Shown in pieces: positions 17,250 through 26,589 of a stretch of DNA of 64,000 nucleotides (position 1 is the stretch's first letter; each line of letters opens with the position of its first letter). The notes below the pieces were generated by a model. That model searched no databases. It saw only the letters and a list, made by a program, of their open reading frames with translations, and was not told the DNA's origin. This stretch comes from Botrimarina hoheduenensis (GTDB lineage Bacteria > Planctomycetota > Planctomycetia > Pirellulales > Lacipirellulaceae). The translations under genes were made by a program, and so were the position numbers. The DNA is taken from positions 365,987-429,986 of the forward strand of contig NZ_SJPH01000001.1 of the NCBI RefSeq assembly GCF_007859815.1. The letters run 5' to 3'.

Positions 17250-19091
17250 ATGGTCTTAGAGAAGGAAGTCCTACCGTTTTTCACGTGGCTGCTCCGCGGT
17301 GAGGGCGCGACATTCGCCGATGGCGAAGGCGCTCTGGTGCTGTTCGCCATCGTCGTGGCGACCGTCTTTGTGCTGGCGCTCGTTGGCGGGTTTCTGGTGT
17401 CGCTCGTGCGGCACGGGCCGATTCGCGCGGGCGAAATTGCCTACAACACCATCGTGGGCGGTGTCGGAGAGCTGCTGCGCACGTCGTTCCGCCGCGTTGC
17501 CGCGCTGGCAGCGGTGGCCGCCAAAGAGTCGGTTCGCCGCCGAGTCTGGGTGGCGCTGGTGGTGTTCGGCCTGATCTTGCTGTTTGCCAGTTGGTATCTG
17601 AAGGCCAACAACACCCAACCGGCACGCCTGTACCTGAGCTTTGTGCTCACCGCGACCACCTATCTGATCTTGTTGCTGTCGCTGTTGCTGGCGGCGTTTA
17701 GCTTGCCGGCCGACTTCCGCACGAAGACCCTCTACACGATCGTTACCAAGCCGGTCCGTGCCGGCGATATCGTGCTGGGCCGGATGCTGGGCTTCACCCT
17801 CGTGGGGACCGTGCTGCTGGCGATCATGGGCCTGGGCAGCTGGGTCTTTGTGAACGGCTCGCTGGCACATACCCACCGGGTCGATATCGAATCGCTCGAA
17901 GCCCTGCGCAGCCCCGATGGCGAGTCCCTCGGCCAACGCGGCCTGACGTCCTACGACGTCTATCACAAGCACGATCTGACCATCGATACCGACGGGTCGG
18001 GCGTCGCCGAAGGGGCTCATTCGCATACCCATCAGGTGACACAGAACGGAGACCGGCTCGAGATCGGCCCGGCTGAAGGGTTCCTTCGAGCCCGGGTGCC
18101 GCAGCGGGGCAAGCTGCGCTTTTACGACCGCAAAGGGGTCGAAACGGCCCGCGGCATCAGCGTTGGTAACGAGTGGGCCTACCGGAGTTTCATCCAGGGT
18201 GCCACACAAGCCGCCGCCGTGTGGACCTTTGAAGGGGTCAGCAAATCGAGTCTTGTCGAGTACGCCGATGGCGGGGGCGAGTACCTGCCCGTTGAGTTGA
18301 TCGTTCGCGTCTACCGTTCGTACAAGGGGGAGATCGAGCGCGGGATTCAAGGCAGCATCCAGCTCCGCAACCCGGACACGCAGGTGAAAACCAACCTGCG
18401 GACGTTCTACGCGAAAGATGCCACGATCGACTCGTTCGATTTTGCCAACGAGCAAACCAGCACCGATCAGTTGCCGATCACGATCCTCGAGGACCTCGTC
18501 ACGCCAGACGGCCGATTGGAAGTGATCGTTCAAGCGCTGGATCGCAACCAGTATTTCGGCTTTGCCCAGGCCGACTGCTATCTGCGGCGTCCTGAGGGGT
18601 CACCCCTGTGGAACTTCATCAAGGGCTACCTCAGCATCTGGATGCAGATGGTGATCGTCATTGCCGTGGCGGTGACCGCGAGCACGTTCCTCAAGGGACC
18701 GATTGCCATGCTGTTTACGGTGGCGTTCTTGGTGCTCGGGCTGAACCGCGAGTTCTTTGTGAAGATCGCCCAGCTTGAGTCCTACGGTGGCGGGCCGGTC
18801 GAGTCCGCGGTGCGGATGGTGACCGGGATGAACCAGATGAGCCCGTTCGATCCGTCGAGCGCGGTCAGTGTGATGAAGGGCATCGACTTTGTTTTGGCCA
18901 AGATGATGCTGGGCTTGTCGTACGTGTTGCCGGACTTCTCGACATTCTTGGGCCGCGTCAACTTTGTGGCCGAGGGCTTCTCGATCCCGGCCGACGCGCT
19001 GACGCGCGACCTGATTGTCTGCCTGGCGTATGTCGTTGGGGCGTTCGTGATCGGATACTTCTGCCTGCGGGCGCGTGAGGTCGCCAAGTGA
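17250..19091 (+). CDS. ABC-2 type permease with large extracytoplasmic domain
   Basis: Membrane partner of the preceding ATPase. Hydrophobic segments lie near residues 28-52, 98-116, 128-150, 175-202, then about 240 hydrophilic residues, then 458-478, 484-500 and 590-607. The large domain is presumably extracytoplasmic. It begins with histidine-rich sequence: AHTH near 206, YHKHD near 238, and HSHTHQ near 255. The motif LPADFRTKTLYTIVTKPV resembles the coupling-helix region of ABC-2 permeases. Its stop overlaps the GTG of the next gene (GTGA). Cargo is unknown; the histidines suggest metal or pH sensitivity, as inference. Confidence 0.85.
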   Translation: MVLEKEVLPFFTWLLRGEGATFADGEGALVLFAIVVATVFVLALVGGFLVSLVRHGPIRAGEIAYNTIVGGVGELLRTSFRRVAALAAVAAKESVRRRVWVALVVFGLILLFASWYLKANNTQPARLYLSFVLTATTYLILLLSLLLAAFSLPADFRTKTLYTIVTKPVRAGDIVLGRMLGFTLVGTVLLAIMGLGSWVFVNGSLAHTHRVDIESLEALRSPDGESLGQRGLTSYDVYHKHDLTIDTDGSGVAEGAHSHTHQVTQNGDRLEIGPAEGFLRARVPQRGKLRFYDRKGVETARGISVGNEWAYRSFIQGATQAAAVWTFEGVSKSSLVEYADGGGEYLPVELIVRVYRSYKGEIERGIQGSIQLRNPDTQVKTNLRTFYAKDATIDSFDFANEQTSTDQLPITILEDLVTPDGRLEVIVQALDRNQYFGFAQADCYLRRPEGSPLWNFIKGYLSIWMQMVIVIAVAVTASTFLKGPIAMLFTVAFLVLGLNREFFVKIAQLESYGGGPVESAVRMVTGMNQMSPFDPSSAVSVMKGIDFVLAKMMLGLSYVLPDFSTFLGRVNFVAEGFSIPADALTRDLIVCLAYVVGAFVIGYFCLRAREVAK

Positions 19092-20803
19092 ATCAACGCG
19101 GAAGCTTCTATCGTAAGGTCACCTACGGTGCCATTATCGCCGCGCTGTTGGTGCCGCTCTCGCTGCTCAGCTCACCGGCGACTCGTAACTCCAAGGGGGG
19201 CGTGCTCTCGCAGCTCCGCGCTGAGCACCGTCTTGGGCAGGCCGACTTGGGAGAGATCGATCCGGCCAGTGAAACAATCAAGCTCGCGACACTCGGCCTG
19301 CGGGGCCTCGCGGTTCAATTGCTGTGGAACAACGCCAACGAGTACAAGAAGAAAGAAGACTGGACCAACCTTACCGCCACGCTCGAACAGCTTGCCAAGC
19401 TCCAGCCGAACTTCATCACGTTCTGGAAATACCAAGCGTGGAACCTGAGCTACAACGTCTCGGTAGAATTCGACGACTACAAAGACCGATACTACTGGGT
19501 CCGCCGAGGCATTCAGTTCTTGCAACAGGGCGCGCGCTACAACCGCGACAACCCCAAGCTGCTATGGGAGCTAGGCTGGGTGCTCGGTCAGAAGATCGGC
19601 CGCAGTGACGAGAAGGTTCAGTACCGACGTCTGTTTAAGGCGGACACGGAGTATCATCCTGAGGACCGTCCGCCGACGCAGCGCGACAACTGGCTGCGGA
19701 GCAAGGCTTGGTACGAAGAAGCGGTTGCCGCGGTCGATGAGCGTGGCCAGTCGATCGGCAAACAGAGCCCGATCGTCTTCTACTCCAGCCCCGCTAAAAG
19801 CCAGATGAACTACTCCGAGGCCATCGGAGAGGATGGCCTGTTCCAGCGGAGCGTCGCCGGCTGGCGGCTCTCCGAGCAGGAATGGAAGGAGTTCGCAACA
19901 CGCCCCATTGAGCACTCCACCGGAGTCGTGCTGCGCTATGCTGAGCAAGACGAGGTCGAACAGAGGGTCACGGAGCTAACGGAACAGCTCAGCGGAATGG
20001 TCGCAGGCGTGAGCGAGCGGATCGTTGCTCAGGCGCGCAAGACGCTGACCCCTGAGCAACTCGCCGCGCTCGAGATCCCGCCCGCCGATCGCGACGAGGA
20101 CCAGTACCAGCTCTCAAGCGAGGCCGAACGGATCCTGGAAGTGACGCCGCAGAAGATCGCCGACCAGATCGCAACCGAGGCCCCGGAGAAGAATCGCCAA
20201 GCGCAGCGTCTCGCGGCCGAGCTCCGTGATACCGAACGCAAGCTGGCGTTTATAAAGGCCTATAAGGACACCGCCAACTTTGACTACTGGATGCTCCGTT
20301 CGCAGTTCGAGCAGTCCAAAGCGGCCGTCAACGCGCGTGAGCTGATCTTCAGGGCCCGCCAAGCGTTTGATCAGCGGGCCGATGTTGAACAAGCCAAGCA
20401 GCTTTACGAGCAGGCCTTCGCACGCTGGGCCGACGTATTCGCCGAGTTCCCGCAGCTATCCGATCCGGACGGCACGACCGGCGACGACGTCATGTACATG
20501 ATTTACGACTACAACCGCGTGCTCGAACAGCTTGACGAAGAGGTGCCCGAGGACTTCCCGCTCTGGAACATCATCGAGAACTTTGACACCGAGCGAGAAT
20601 TCCGCGCACAGATCGAAGAGCGGCGGCGTGCCCGCGGCGAGCTCGACGAATCGGCTGCGCAAGCGGCTCCTGCGGAATCCGCCTCGTCAGCGCCAGCCCC
20701 CTCGCAAGCTACGCCGACGATCGACACGGCAAGCTCGGCTGAGAGTGCTAGCGGAGAGACCGCCGCACCGGCCGCCGAGACTCCTGCGCCGGCAAACGAG
20801 TAG
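19088..20803 (+). CDS. Membrane-anchored conserved planctomycete protein of unknown function
   Basis: The 571-residue product has one N-terminal membrane segment (YGAIIAALLVPLSLLS, about 13-28) and an otherwise soluble, helical, Trp/Tyr-rich body with TPR-like runs (LTATLEQLAKLQPNFITFWKYQAWNLSYN; GIQFLQQGARYNRDNPKLLWELGWVLGQ). A long charged central helical region (290-400) may be coiled coil. The last 50 residues are Ala/Pro/Ser-rich. It is translationally coupled to the ABC permease, so it is likely a partner of that transporter. Some planctomycete homologues carry the label 'IRE (iron responsive element)', which I recall from genome annotations and do not regard as functional evidence. Confidence 0.8.
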   Translation: MNQRGSFYRKVTYGAIIAALLVPLSLLSSPATRNSKGGVLSQLRAEHRLGQADLGEIDPASETIKLATLGLRGLAVQLLWNNANEYKKKEDWTNLTATLEQLAKLQPNFITFWKYQAWNLSYNVSVEFDDYKDRYYWVRRGIQFLQQGARYNRDNPKLLWELGWVLGQKIGRSDEKVQYRRLFKADTEYHPEDRPPTQRDNWLRSKAWYEEAVAAVDERGQSIGKQSPIVFYSSPAKSQMNYSEAIGEDGLFQRSVAGWRLSEQEWKEFATRPIEHSTGVVLRYAEQDEVEQRVTELTEQLSGMVAGVSERIVAQARKTLTPEQLAALEIPPADRDEDQYQLSSEAERILEVTPQKIADQIATEAPEKNRQAQRLAAELRDTERKLAFIKAYKDTANFDYWMLRSQFEQSKAAVNARELIFRARQAFDQRADVEQAKQLYEQAFARWADVFAEFPQLSDPDGTTGDDVMYMIYDYNRVLEQLDEEVPEDFPLWNIIENFDTEREFRAQIEERRRARGELDESAAQAAPAESASSAPAPSQATPTIDTASSAESASGETAAPAAETPAPANE

Positions 20804-20912
20804 CTCAGGCCGCCAGCACCGTTGATCGTGCCGGTTGGCGCGATTGGTTTGGGCATGACGGCCCGACCGGACGATACAGAGGAAGAGCGATCCTCTGTCC
20901 GCGTTCGGGAGT

Positions 20913-21986
20913 GTGTCTGTGTTGCCCAAAGCCCTCATTTTGTTGTCACGGCAGTCCGTTGCGCTAGCGGTTTGTCTGCTAGCAGTGGGCAACGAAGCGA
21001 CGGCGGAGCGAACCTGCTCTGCGCGGCTGACACTTCAGCTACCAACTGTCGACGGCGCTCATCACGCCGTGCCGACGGGTCTGTCGATTTCTCCGCGTGG
21101 CGGTCTCATCGCCGCTGGCTGCGACGATCATCTTGTTCGGCTTTGGGATGCCCAAACGGGCCAGCAGGTTGGTCAGATTGCCGCGCACCGCGATTGGGTG
21201 CGAGCCACCCGTTTTTCCTCCGACGGTCAGATGCTGGCTTCGGTCGGTGCCGATCACGCGCTGCGTTTGTGGACGGTGTCGGGCGCTGGCGAGCCCCTGC
21301 TTGTTCGTCACGGCGGCGGGCCGCTGCAGGCCGTTGCCTTCTATCCCAACAAGAATCGCTTAGCAACCGTTGGCTTCGGCGACAAGCTGCGGCTGATCGA
21401 TCTGGACTCGGGCGATGAACTGGCGAGCTACGGCTGCGCGTGCGAAGACACACGCACAGTAGCGATCTCGCCCGACGGACGGTGGATCGCCGCGGCCGGA
21501 CGCAACGGCACGGTGCGGCTGTGGGACCTGGAAGATAGCGGCGGGCCGCGTGACTTGCCGAGCGATGGCCGCCGGATCCGTTCCGTGGCGTTTGCGCCCA
21601 ACGCGCCGGTGCTAGCCACGGGCGGCGATGGCCCCGCCGTGCGGCTCTGGCGACTAGACGCTGTCGCGCTCTCGCAGCCCGGTGGTCCCACGCCGGAAGA
21701 ATTGCTCATCCGCCCCGGTAAAGCGCACGCTGTGGCATTCGTTACCGACGACCTCTTGGCCGTCGGCGGAACCGGCAACACGATCACCGTGTGGGATGTC
21801 GGCCGAGTGTCGCCACTTGCTGTGCTGACGGGGCATACAGGAACCATCGCCTCGCTGGCGGTTTCGGCAGACGGTCGAACGCTTGTTTCCGCAGCGTTCG
21901 ACACGACCGTACGCGTATGGAACACGGATCCGTTGACCGGTGCCGCCGCCACTGCCGCGAAGCCAACCGCCGAAGTACGCCGATAA
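20913..21986 (+). CDS. Secreted WD40 repeat protein (seven-bladed beta-propeller)
   Basis: The 357-residue product begins with a signal-peptide-like stretch (SRQSVALAVCLLAVGNEATA) and consists almost entirely of WD40 repeats. Seven can be counted, ending VRLWD, LRLWT, LRLID, VRLWD, VRLWR, ITVWD and VRVWN, enough for one closed propeller and probably a protein-binding scaffold outside the cytoplasm. The start is uncertain: GTG at 20913 is listed, but GTG at 20919 is better spaced from GGGAG at 20907-20911. It lies 76 bp before the giant surface protein gene, on the same strand. Confidence 0.88.
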   Translation: MSVLPKALILLSRQSVALAVCLLAVGNEATAERTCSARLTLQLPTVDGAHHAVPTGLSISPRGGLIAAGCDDHLVRLWDAQTGQQVGQIAAHRDWVRATRFSSDGQMLASVGADHALRLWTVSGAGEPLLVRHGGGPLQAVAFYPNKNRLATVGFGDKLRLIDLDSGDELASYGCACEDTRTVAISPDGRWIAAAGRNGTVRLWDLEDSGGPRDLPSDGRRIRSVAFAPNAPVLATGGDGPAVRLWRLDAVALSQPGGPTPEELLIRPGKAHAVAFVTDDLLAVGGTGNTITVWDVGRVSPLAVLTGHTGTIASLAVSADGRTLVSAAFDTTVRVWNTDPLTGAAATAAKPTAEVRR

Positions 21987-22050
21987 CGCTACAAGCCAAC
22001 CGACACGCTCCGACACACGTCGAATTTACGATCCGCTGACCGAGGTTTCA

Positions 22051-22056
22051 GGGAGG
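22051..22056 (+). promoter_or_regulatory. Ribosome binding site fixing the GTG start of the surface protein
   Basis: GGGAGG stands six bases before GTG at 22063. This places the start after the WD40 gene, instead of at an in-frame ATG at 21940 that would overlap it. Confidence 0.75.
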
Positions 22057-22062
22057 AAACCT

Positions 22063-25000
22063 GTGGGATTCTTTAGCTCGTTGCTCCGTCGCCGCTCTTC
22101 GGGGGCCGCGATTCGCGCCAAACGCCTAGCGGTAGGTCCGCGCCGTTCACGCATTGAGATGTGCGAGGAGCGGCGGCTGCTGGCGGCCGACGTGCTGCTG
22201 GGGTCGGTCTACTTTGAAGAGGCCACCGGCGACGATAGCGAGGCCGACATTCTCCAGGTATCGTTCGTCGGCGGTGCCGCTGGCACGACGCTCGATCGCC
22301 TCGTGATTGATGGCGACAAGCTGGGCGACGGTCTCACCTCGGGTGACTTGTTCTTCGACATCAGCTCGTCGGATCCCGGTTCATTTGGTGCGGTGGGGCT
22401 GACGATCGTTGCGACGGAGGGTTTCCAGGTAACCGGCGTCGAGGTGCTCGATGGCGGATCGCAGATCGCGTTCACTTTTAGCGGCTTCGAGGCGGGCGAA
22501 GAGCTGGTCTTTTCGATCGATGTCGATGAGGCTCAGTTCGTGGATGGAGCAACCGTCGATACCAACGCCCTGGTCGAAGGTGGCGAGTTCCAACGCAGCA
22601 AACTCGTCGGCAACTTCTCGGCACCGGGGCACGTTGATCTGCAACTGACAGGCACCTATTGGGACGCCTTTGACGATAACTTTGCCCGCGAAGAGTCGGC
22701 CGCTGGAGCGGAACTGACCAAGCTTCCCAGCGACGCCTACGAGTTGACCGACGACAAGAGCGACCGCACCGCGGGGGCGGTCGCCCGCGCGAAACAGCTC
22801 GAGCTGGCGCGCCTCTCAGGTTACGTTTATCACGACCGCTCGGACGACGGCGTGTATGACACGGCCGAGCAGCCGATCGCTGGCGTGACCCTTGAGTTGC
22901 TCGACGCCGCGGGAAATCCAACGGGCCGGACAACGGTCACCAACGCGGCAGGCTTTTACGAGTTTGCCGATCTTGAAGCCGGTGTGTGGGGCGTGCGGGA
23001 AACGCAGCCCGAGAACTACCTTGACGGCAAAGATACGGCCGGTTCGCGGGGGGGAACGGTCTCGAACGACCGCATCCAAGGCATCTCGCTCGCCTATGGC
23101 GACCGTTCGATCAACAATAACTTTGGTGAGTTGTTGCCCGGCAGCATCGCCGGTTTGGTGCACGCATCGCCGGATGGCGACTGCAGCACCCCCGAAGACG
23201 ATACGCCGTTGCAAGGCGTCGTGATCGAGCTGCTCAACGCTCAAGGCGTTGTGATCGCGGTGACCTCAACCGACATCAACGGTCGATACCGCTTCGACTC
23301 ACTCGCGCCCGGCGAGTACCAGGTGCGCGAACAACAGCCCGCTGGCTACTACGACGGCGACGAGCACGTTGGCACCGCCGGCGGAGTGGCCACCGATGAC
23401 CTCATAAGTCAGATCCGCTTGGGATCCGACCAGCAAGCCACGGATTACGATTTCTGCGAGCACATCGGCGCTAATCTCTCGGGGTACGTCTACCACGACC
23501 GAAGCAACGAGGGCTCACGCGATCCCGGCGAGGAGCCGATCGCCGGCGTGACGCTCAAATTGTTGCGCGGCGACGGGACCGATACGGGGCAACGTGCCGT
23601 AACTGACGAGACAGGCCGGTACCAGTTCAGCAACCTGGCACCCGGTACTTACTGCGTGATGGAAGTCCAGCCGGCGGAATGGCTCGACGGCTTGGATACG
23701 CCGGGCAGTCTGGGCGGAGCGGCAGACAATCCGGGCGACATGATCTGCGAGATCACACTCGACTACGGTGATAACGCCACGGAGTACAACTTCGGCGAAC
23801 TCCTGCCCGGCAGCATCGCGGGCCGGGTGCATGCTGACACCGACGACGATTGCGATTTCGACAACCCGGATCAGTTGCTCTCGGGTGTCGTGATCCAGTT
23901 GCTCTCGAAAGACGGGCAGCTCCTACAAACCACCACGACCGACGCTCAGGGCGAGTATCGCTTCGAGAATCTGGCACCCGGTGAGTACCAGGTTCGCGAG
24001 CTCCAGCCCGCAGGCTATTACGACGGTGGCGAGCGAGCTGGCACCGCCGGGGGCACGGTCTCGAACGATCTTGTGGCGGGGATCGCTCTGGGGTCGGGGC
24101 AAGACGCCGTTAACTACGACTTCTGCGAGCACGTCGGTGCCGGGCTGTCGGGCTATGTCTATCACGACGCCGACGACGACGGCGTTTTCGATCCCGCAGA
24201 GAATCCGATCGCCGGAGTGACGCTCGAGTTGCTCAACGCGGCAGGGATCGCCACGGGCGTGACGACCGTCACCAACGCCGAGGGCTACTACGAATTCCTC
24301 AATCTCGATGCCGGCAAGTGGGGCGTCCGCGAAACGCAACCAACCTCGTACCTCGACGGCAAAGACACGATCGGTTCCAACGGCGGCGAGGTAGCCAACG
24401 ATCTTCTGACCGGTGCGATGCTCGCCTACGGTCAATTTGCGACCCAGTACAACTTCGGCGAGCTACTGCCCGGCAGCCTGTCCGGCCACGTTTGGAGCGT
24501 GACGGACGGCGACTGCGATGGCCTGGGAACCGACGTCGCTTTGGCGAATGTCACGATCGAACTAGTAAACGCCACCGGGGTGGTGATCGCGACCACTCTC
24601 ACCGACGCCAACGGCTTCTATCGCTTCGATAACCTGCGCCCTGGGCAGTACGGCGTGCAGCAGATCCAGCCGGAAGGCTACTTCAACGGCGACGTGAGCT
24701 TCCCGATCGGGGGCGGATCACGCTTTGGCTCAAATAGCGTGGGTGATATCGAGATCGGGTCAGGGCAGGTCTTGGTGGATTACAACTTCTGCGAGACGCC
24801 GCCCGCGGGGCTCTCCGGCTATGTATTCATCGATGGCCCGCCGATTTTCTCGCTAACGCCCTTGCCGCGCGACGTCTCGGGATTGCGTGACGGCTTGCGC
24901 ACCGCCGACGATACCCCGCTGGCGGGCGTCACGATGATGCTGGTCAACGGCGTCTCGGGCGAGCCGGTCAGTCCCGAGGATACCCTGCCGGGCTACTACG

Positions 25001-26553
25001 AAGGGCCGTATGTGACCGCCGTCACCAACGCCGCGGGCTACTACGAGTTCCGCGGCCTGGGGAGCGGTTCGTTCGGCGTAGTGCAGGTTTCGGCAACCGG
25101 CCTGCACGACGGCATCGATACGCCCGGCACGTTGGGCGGGTTGCCGGTGAACGCCGACACCGAAGCCCTCACGCCGCCGTTCGATCGGCCGATCTTCCGG
25201 ATGACTGCCGACGGAACCGAAGTACGTTACTCGGATGACGAACTCGCTCAGATCAACGACTTCCGCGACCAGTTTGGTAACGACGCGCTGTTCTCAATCC
25301 GGCTGCAACCGGGTGACTTCTCCTACGAGAACAACTTCAGCGAGGTCAGCCGGCGTGGGCAGTACATTCCGCCGGAAGACCCGGTTCCGCCGACGCCGCC
25401 GAACCCGTTGCTTACGCCACCGGTGGGGCCAACGCGGCTCCGCCCCCGTGCGTTGACCCTGCCCGCGGTCGAGCCGGAGGACATCTTCGGCGGTTCGAGT
25501 CAAGCGATCGGCTACACGTGGCACCTAAGCGTCATCAACGGGGGGCAGCCGCGCGAGTACACCGACGGAGACGCCCGTGTGCTGCGTTTTGCATCGATGT
25601 CGGCCGCCGATTCGGCTTGGTCGGGAGCCGACCGCTCGGAGCAAGAGCTGCAACGTGCCAAATGGCGTCTGCTTGCCGGCGATGCTGAGGATGCGGACCT
25701 GCGAGACCTCGTGTTCGGTCATCCGAAGGCGGTTCCGGTTTCAGGCGACTGGGACGGTGACGGGGTGACGGACATCGGGGTGTTCCTTGAAGGTGATTGG
25801 TACCTCGACCTCGATGGCGATGGACGCTGGGACCGCAACGATCTTTGGGCCCAGCTCGGATCGCGCGACGACCAACCCGTCACCGGCGACTGGGATGGTG
25901 ACGGAAAAACCGATATCGGCATCTTCGGACCGGCTTGGCCGCTCGACCCGCACGCCATTCCGCGTGATCCCGGTTTGCCCGACGCGGCGAACTGGCCCGG
26001 ACCGTTGGCTAACAAGCTAAAGAACGTGCCGCCCACGGCGGAGGACGCCACCAGCGGCGCGCGGCTGCTCCGTCAGCCAACCGGCGAGGGCCAACGCGCA
26101 GACCGCATCGATCACGTCTTCCATTACGGAACGGTGGGAGACGTTGCGATCGCCGGCGACTGGAACGGTGACGGGATCCGCACCATCGGCGTCTTCCGCG
26201 ACGGCAAGTGGACTCTCGACTCGAACGGCGACGGGCGGATCGATGAAACCGATCGCCAAGTTGCTTTTGGTGCCGCGGGAGACCATCCGGTGGTCGGCGA
26301 CTGGAACGGTGACGGGATCGATCAGCTCGGTGTCTACCGAGCGGGCCAATGGTTGATCGACAGCAACAGCGATCAGCTGCTCGACGAGCGCGACACCGCC
26401 TTTGGCGAGGCCCTGGCAGACGACTCCGGGCGGATGCTGACACTGCCCGTGGCGGGTGACTGGGACGGCGACGGTGCCGACGAACCCGCGGTCTACTCCC
26501 CGGGCACAGCCACGCCTCAGATCGCCCAGACGCCCACCGAAGCAACCCGCTAA
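22063..26553 (+). CDS. Giant surface protein with SdrD/Cna-B-like repeats and Asp-rich FG-GAP-like repeats
   Basis: Predicted extracellular adhesin or cell-wall protein of 1,496 residues. The N-terminus is basic (LLRRRSS...RAKRLAVGPRRSR) and leads to CEERRLLAADV, the motif of the planctomycete extracellular domain (Planc_extracel type). No classical hydrophobic signal peptide is visible. Residues 60-250 are an Ig/cohesin-like domain. From about 251 come seven repeats of 110-113 residues in two alternating types (see the repeat entry). Residues 1,225-1,490 hold five copies of a GDW(D/N)GDG...(V/I)(F/Y) motif with EF-hand-like loops such as DSNGDGRIDETD, suggesting calcium binding. There is no LPXTG or PEP-CTERM tail. 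Partner and surface attachment are unknown. Confidence 0.9.
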   Translation: MGFFSSLLRRRSSGAAIRAKRLAVGPRRSRIEMCEERRLLAADVLLGSVYFEEATGDDSEADILQVSFVGGAAGTTLDRLVIDGDKLGDGLTSGDLFFDISSSDPGSFGAVGLTIVATEGFQVTGVEVLDGGSQIAFTFSGFEAGEELVFSIDVDEAQFVDGATVDTNALVEGGEFQRSKLVGNFSAPGHVDLQLTGTYWDAFDDNFAREESAAGAELTKLPSDAYELTDDKSDRTAGAVARAKQLELARLSGYVYHDRSDDGVYDTAEQPIAGVTLELLDAAGNPTGRTTVTNAAGFYEFADLEAGVWGVRETQPENYLDGKDTAGSRGGTVSNDRIQGISLAYGDRSINNNFGELLPGSIAGLVHASPDGDCSTPEDDTPLQGVVIELLNAQGVVIAVTSTDINGRYRFDSLAPGEYQVREQQPAGYYDGDEHVGTAGGVATDDLISQIRLGSDQQATDYDFCEHIGANLSGYVYHDRSNEGSRDPGEEPIAGVTLKLLRGDGTDTGQRAVTDETGRYQFSNLAPGTYCVMEVQPAEWLDGLDTPGSLGGAADNPGDMICEITLDYGDNATEYNFGELLPGSIAGRVHADTDDDCDFDNPDQLLSGVVIQLLSKDGQLLQTTTTDAQGEYRFENLAPGEYQVRELQPAGYYDGGERAGTAGGTVSNDLVAGIALGSGQDAVNYDFCEHVGAGLSGYVYHDADDDGVFDPAENPIAGVTLELLNAAGIATGVTTVTNAEGYYEFLNLDAGKWGVRETQPTSYLDGKDTIGSNGGEVANDLLTGAMLAYGQFATQYNFGELLPGSLSGHVWSVTDGDCDGLGTDVALANVTIELVNATGVVIATTLTDANGFYRFDNLRPGQYGVQQIQPEGYFNGDVSFPIGGGSRFGSNSVGDIEIGSGQVLVDYNFCETPPAGLSGYVFIDGPPIFSLTPLPRDVSGLRDGLRTADDTPLAGVTMMLVNGVSGEPVSPEDTLPGYYEGPYVTAVTNAAGYYEFRGLGSGSFGVVQVSATGLHDGIDTPGTLGGLPVNADTEALTPPFDRPIFRMTADGTEVRYSDDELAQINDFRDQFGNDALFSIRLQPGDFSYENNFSEVSRRGQYIPPEDPVPPTPPNPLLTPPVGPTRLRPRALTLPAVEPEDIFGGSSQAIGYTWHLSVINGGQPREYTDGDARVLRFASMSAADSAWSGADRSEQELQRAKWRLLAGDAEDADLRDLVFGHPKAVPVSGDWDGDGVTDIGVFLEGDWYLDLDGDGRWDRNDLWAQLGSRDDQPVTGDWDGDGKTDIGIFGPAWPLDPHAIPRDPGLPDAANWPGPLANKLKNVPPTAEDATSGARLLRQPTGEGQRADRIDHVFHYGTVGDVAIAGDWNGDGIRTIGVFRDGKWTLDSNGDGRIDETDRQVAFGAAGDHPVVGDWNGDGIDQLGVYRAGQWLIDSNSDQLLDERDTAFGEALADDSGRMLTLPVAGDWDGDGADEPAVYSPGTATPQIAQTPTEATR
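22813..25335 (+). repeat. Seven tandem ~333-bp coding repeats, two alternating types
   Basis: Repeat starts at about 22813, 23146, 23476, 23815, 24145, 24478 and 24811. Type A opens LSGYVYHDRSDDGV and type B opens IAGLVHA or LSGHVWS with a (D/G)DC motif. Both contain YRF/YEF..L.PG.(Y/W).VRE.QP...DG, the prealbumin-like core of SdrD B/Cna-B domains. A repeats end NFGELLPGS and B repeats end DFCEH. Since A-B pairs alternate, the ancestral unit was probably a ~667-bp dimer that was duplicated. Confidence 0.88.
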
Positions 26554-26589
26554 AGAAAGCCGGCGCTGCCGACAATTATTCCAAACGCC

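Noticed and set aside
17271..18533. 420-codon frame antisense to the ABC permease
   Set aside because: His/Gln/Arg-rich translation, no hydrophobic or domain structure, fully covered by a well-supported gene on the other strand.
19088..20803. Iron-responsive-element function suggested by old annotations of homologues
   Set aside because: Nothing in the protein supports an RNA element or iron regulation; treated as unknown function.
22813..25335. Regular repeats considered as CRISPR or non-coding satellite
   Set aside because: The period is ~333 bp, all repeats are in frame and they encode conserved Cna-B-like domains.
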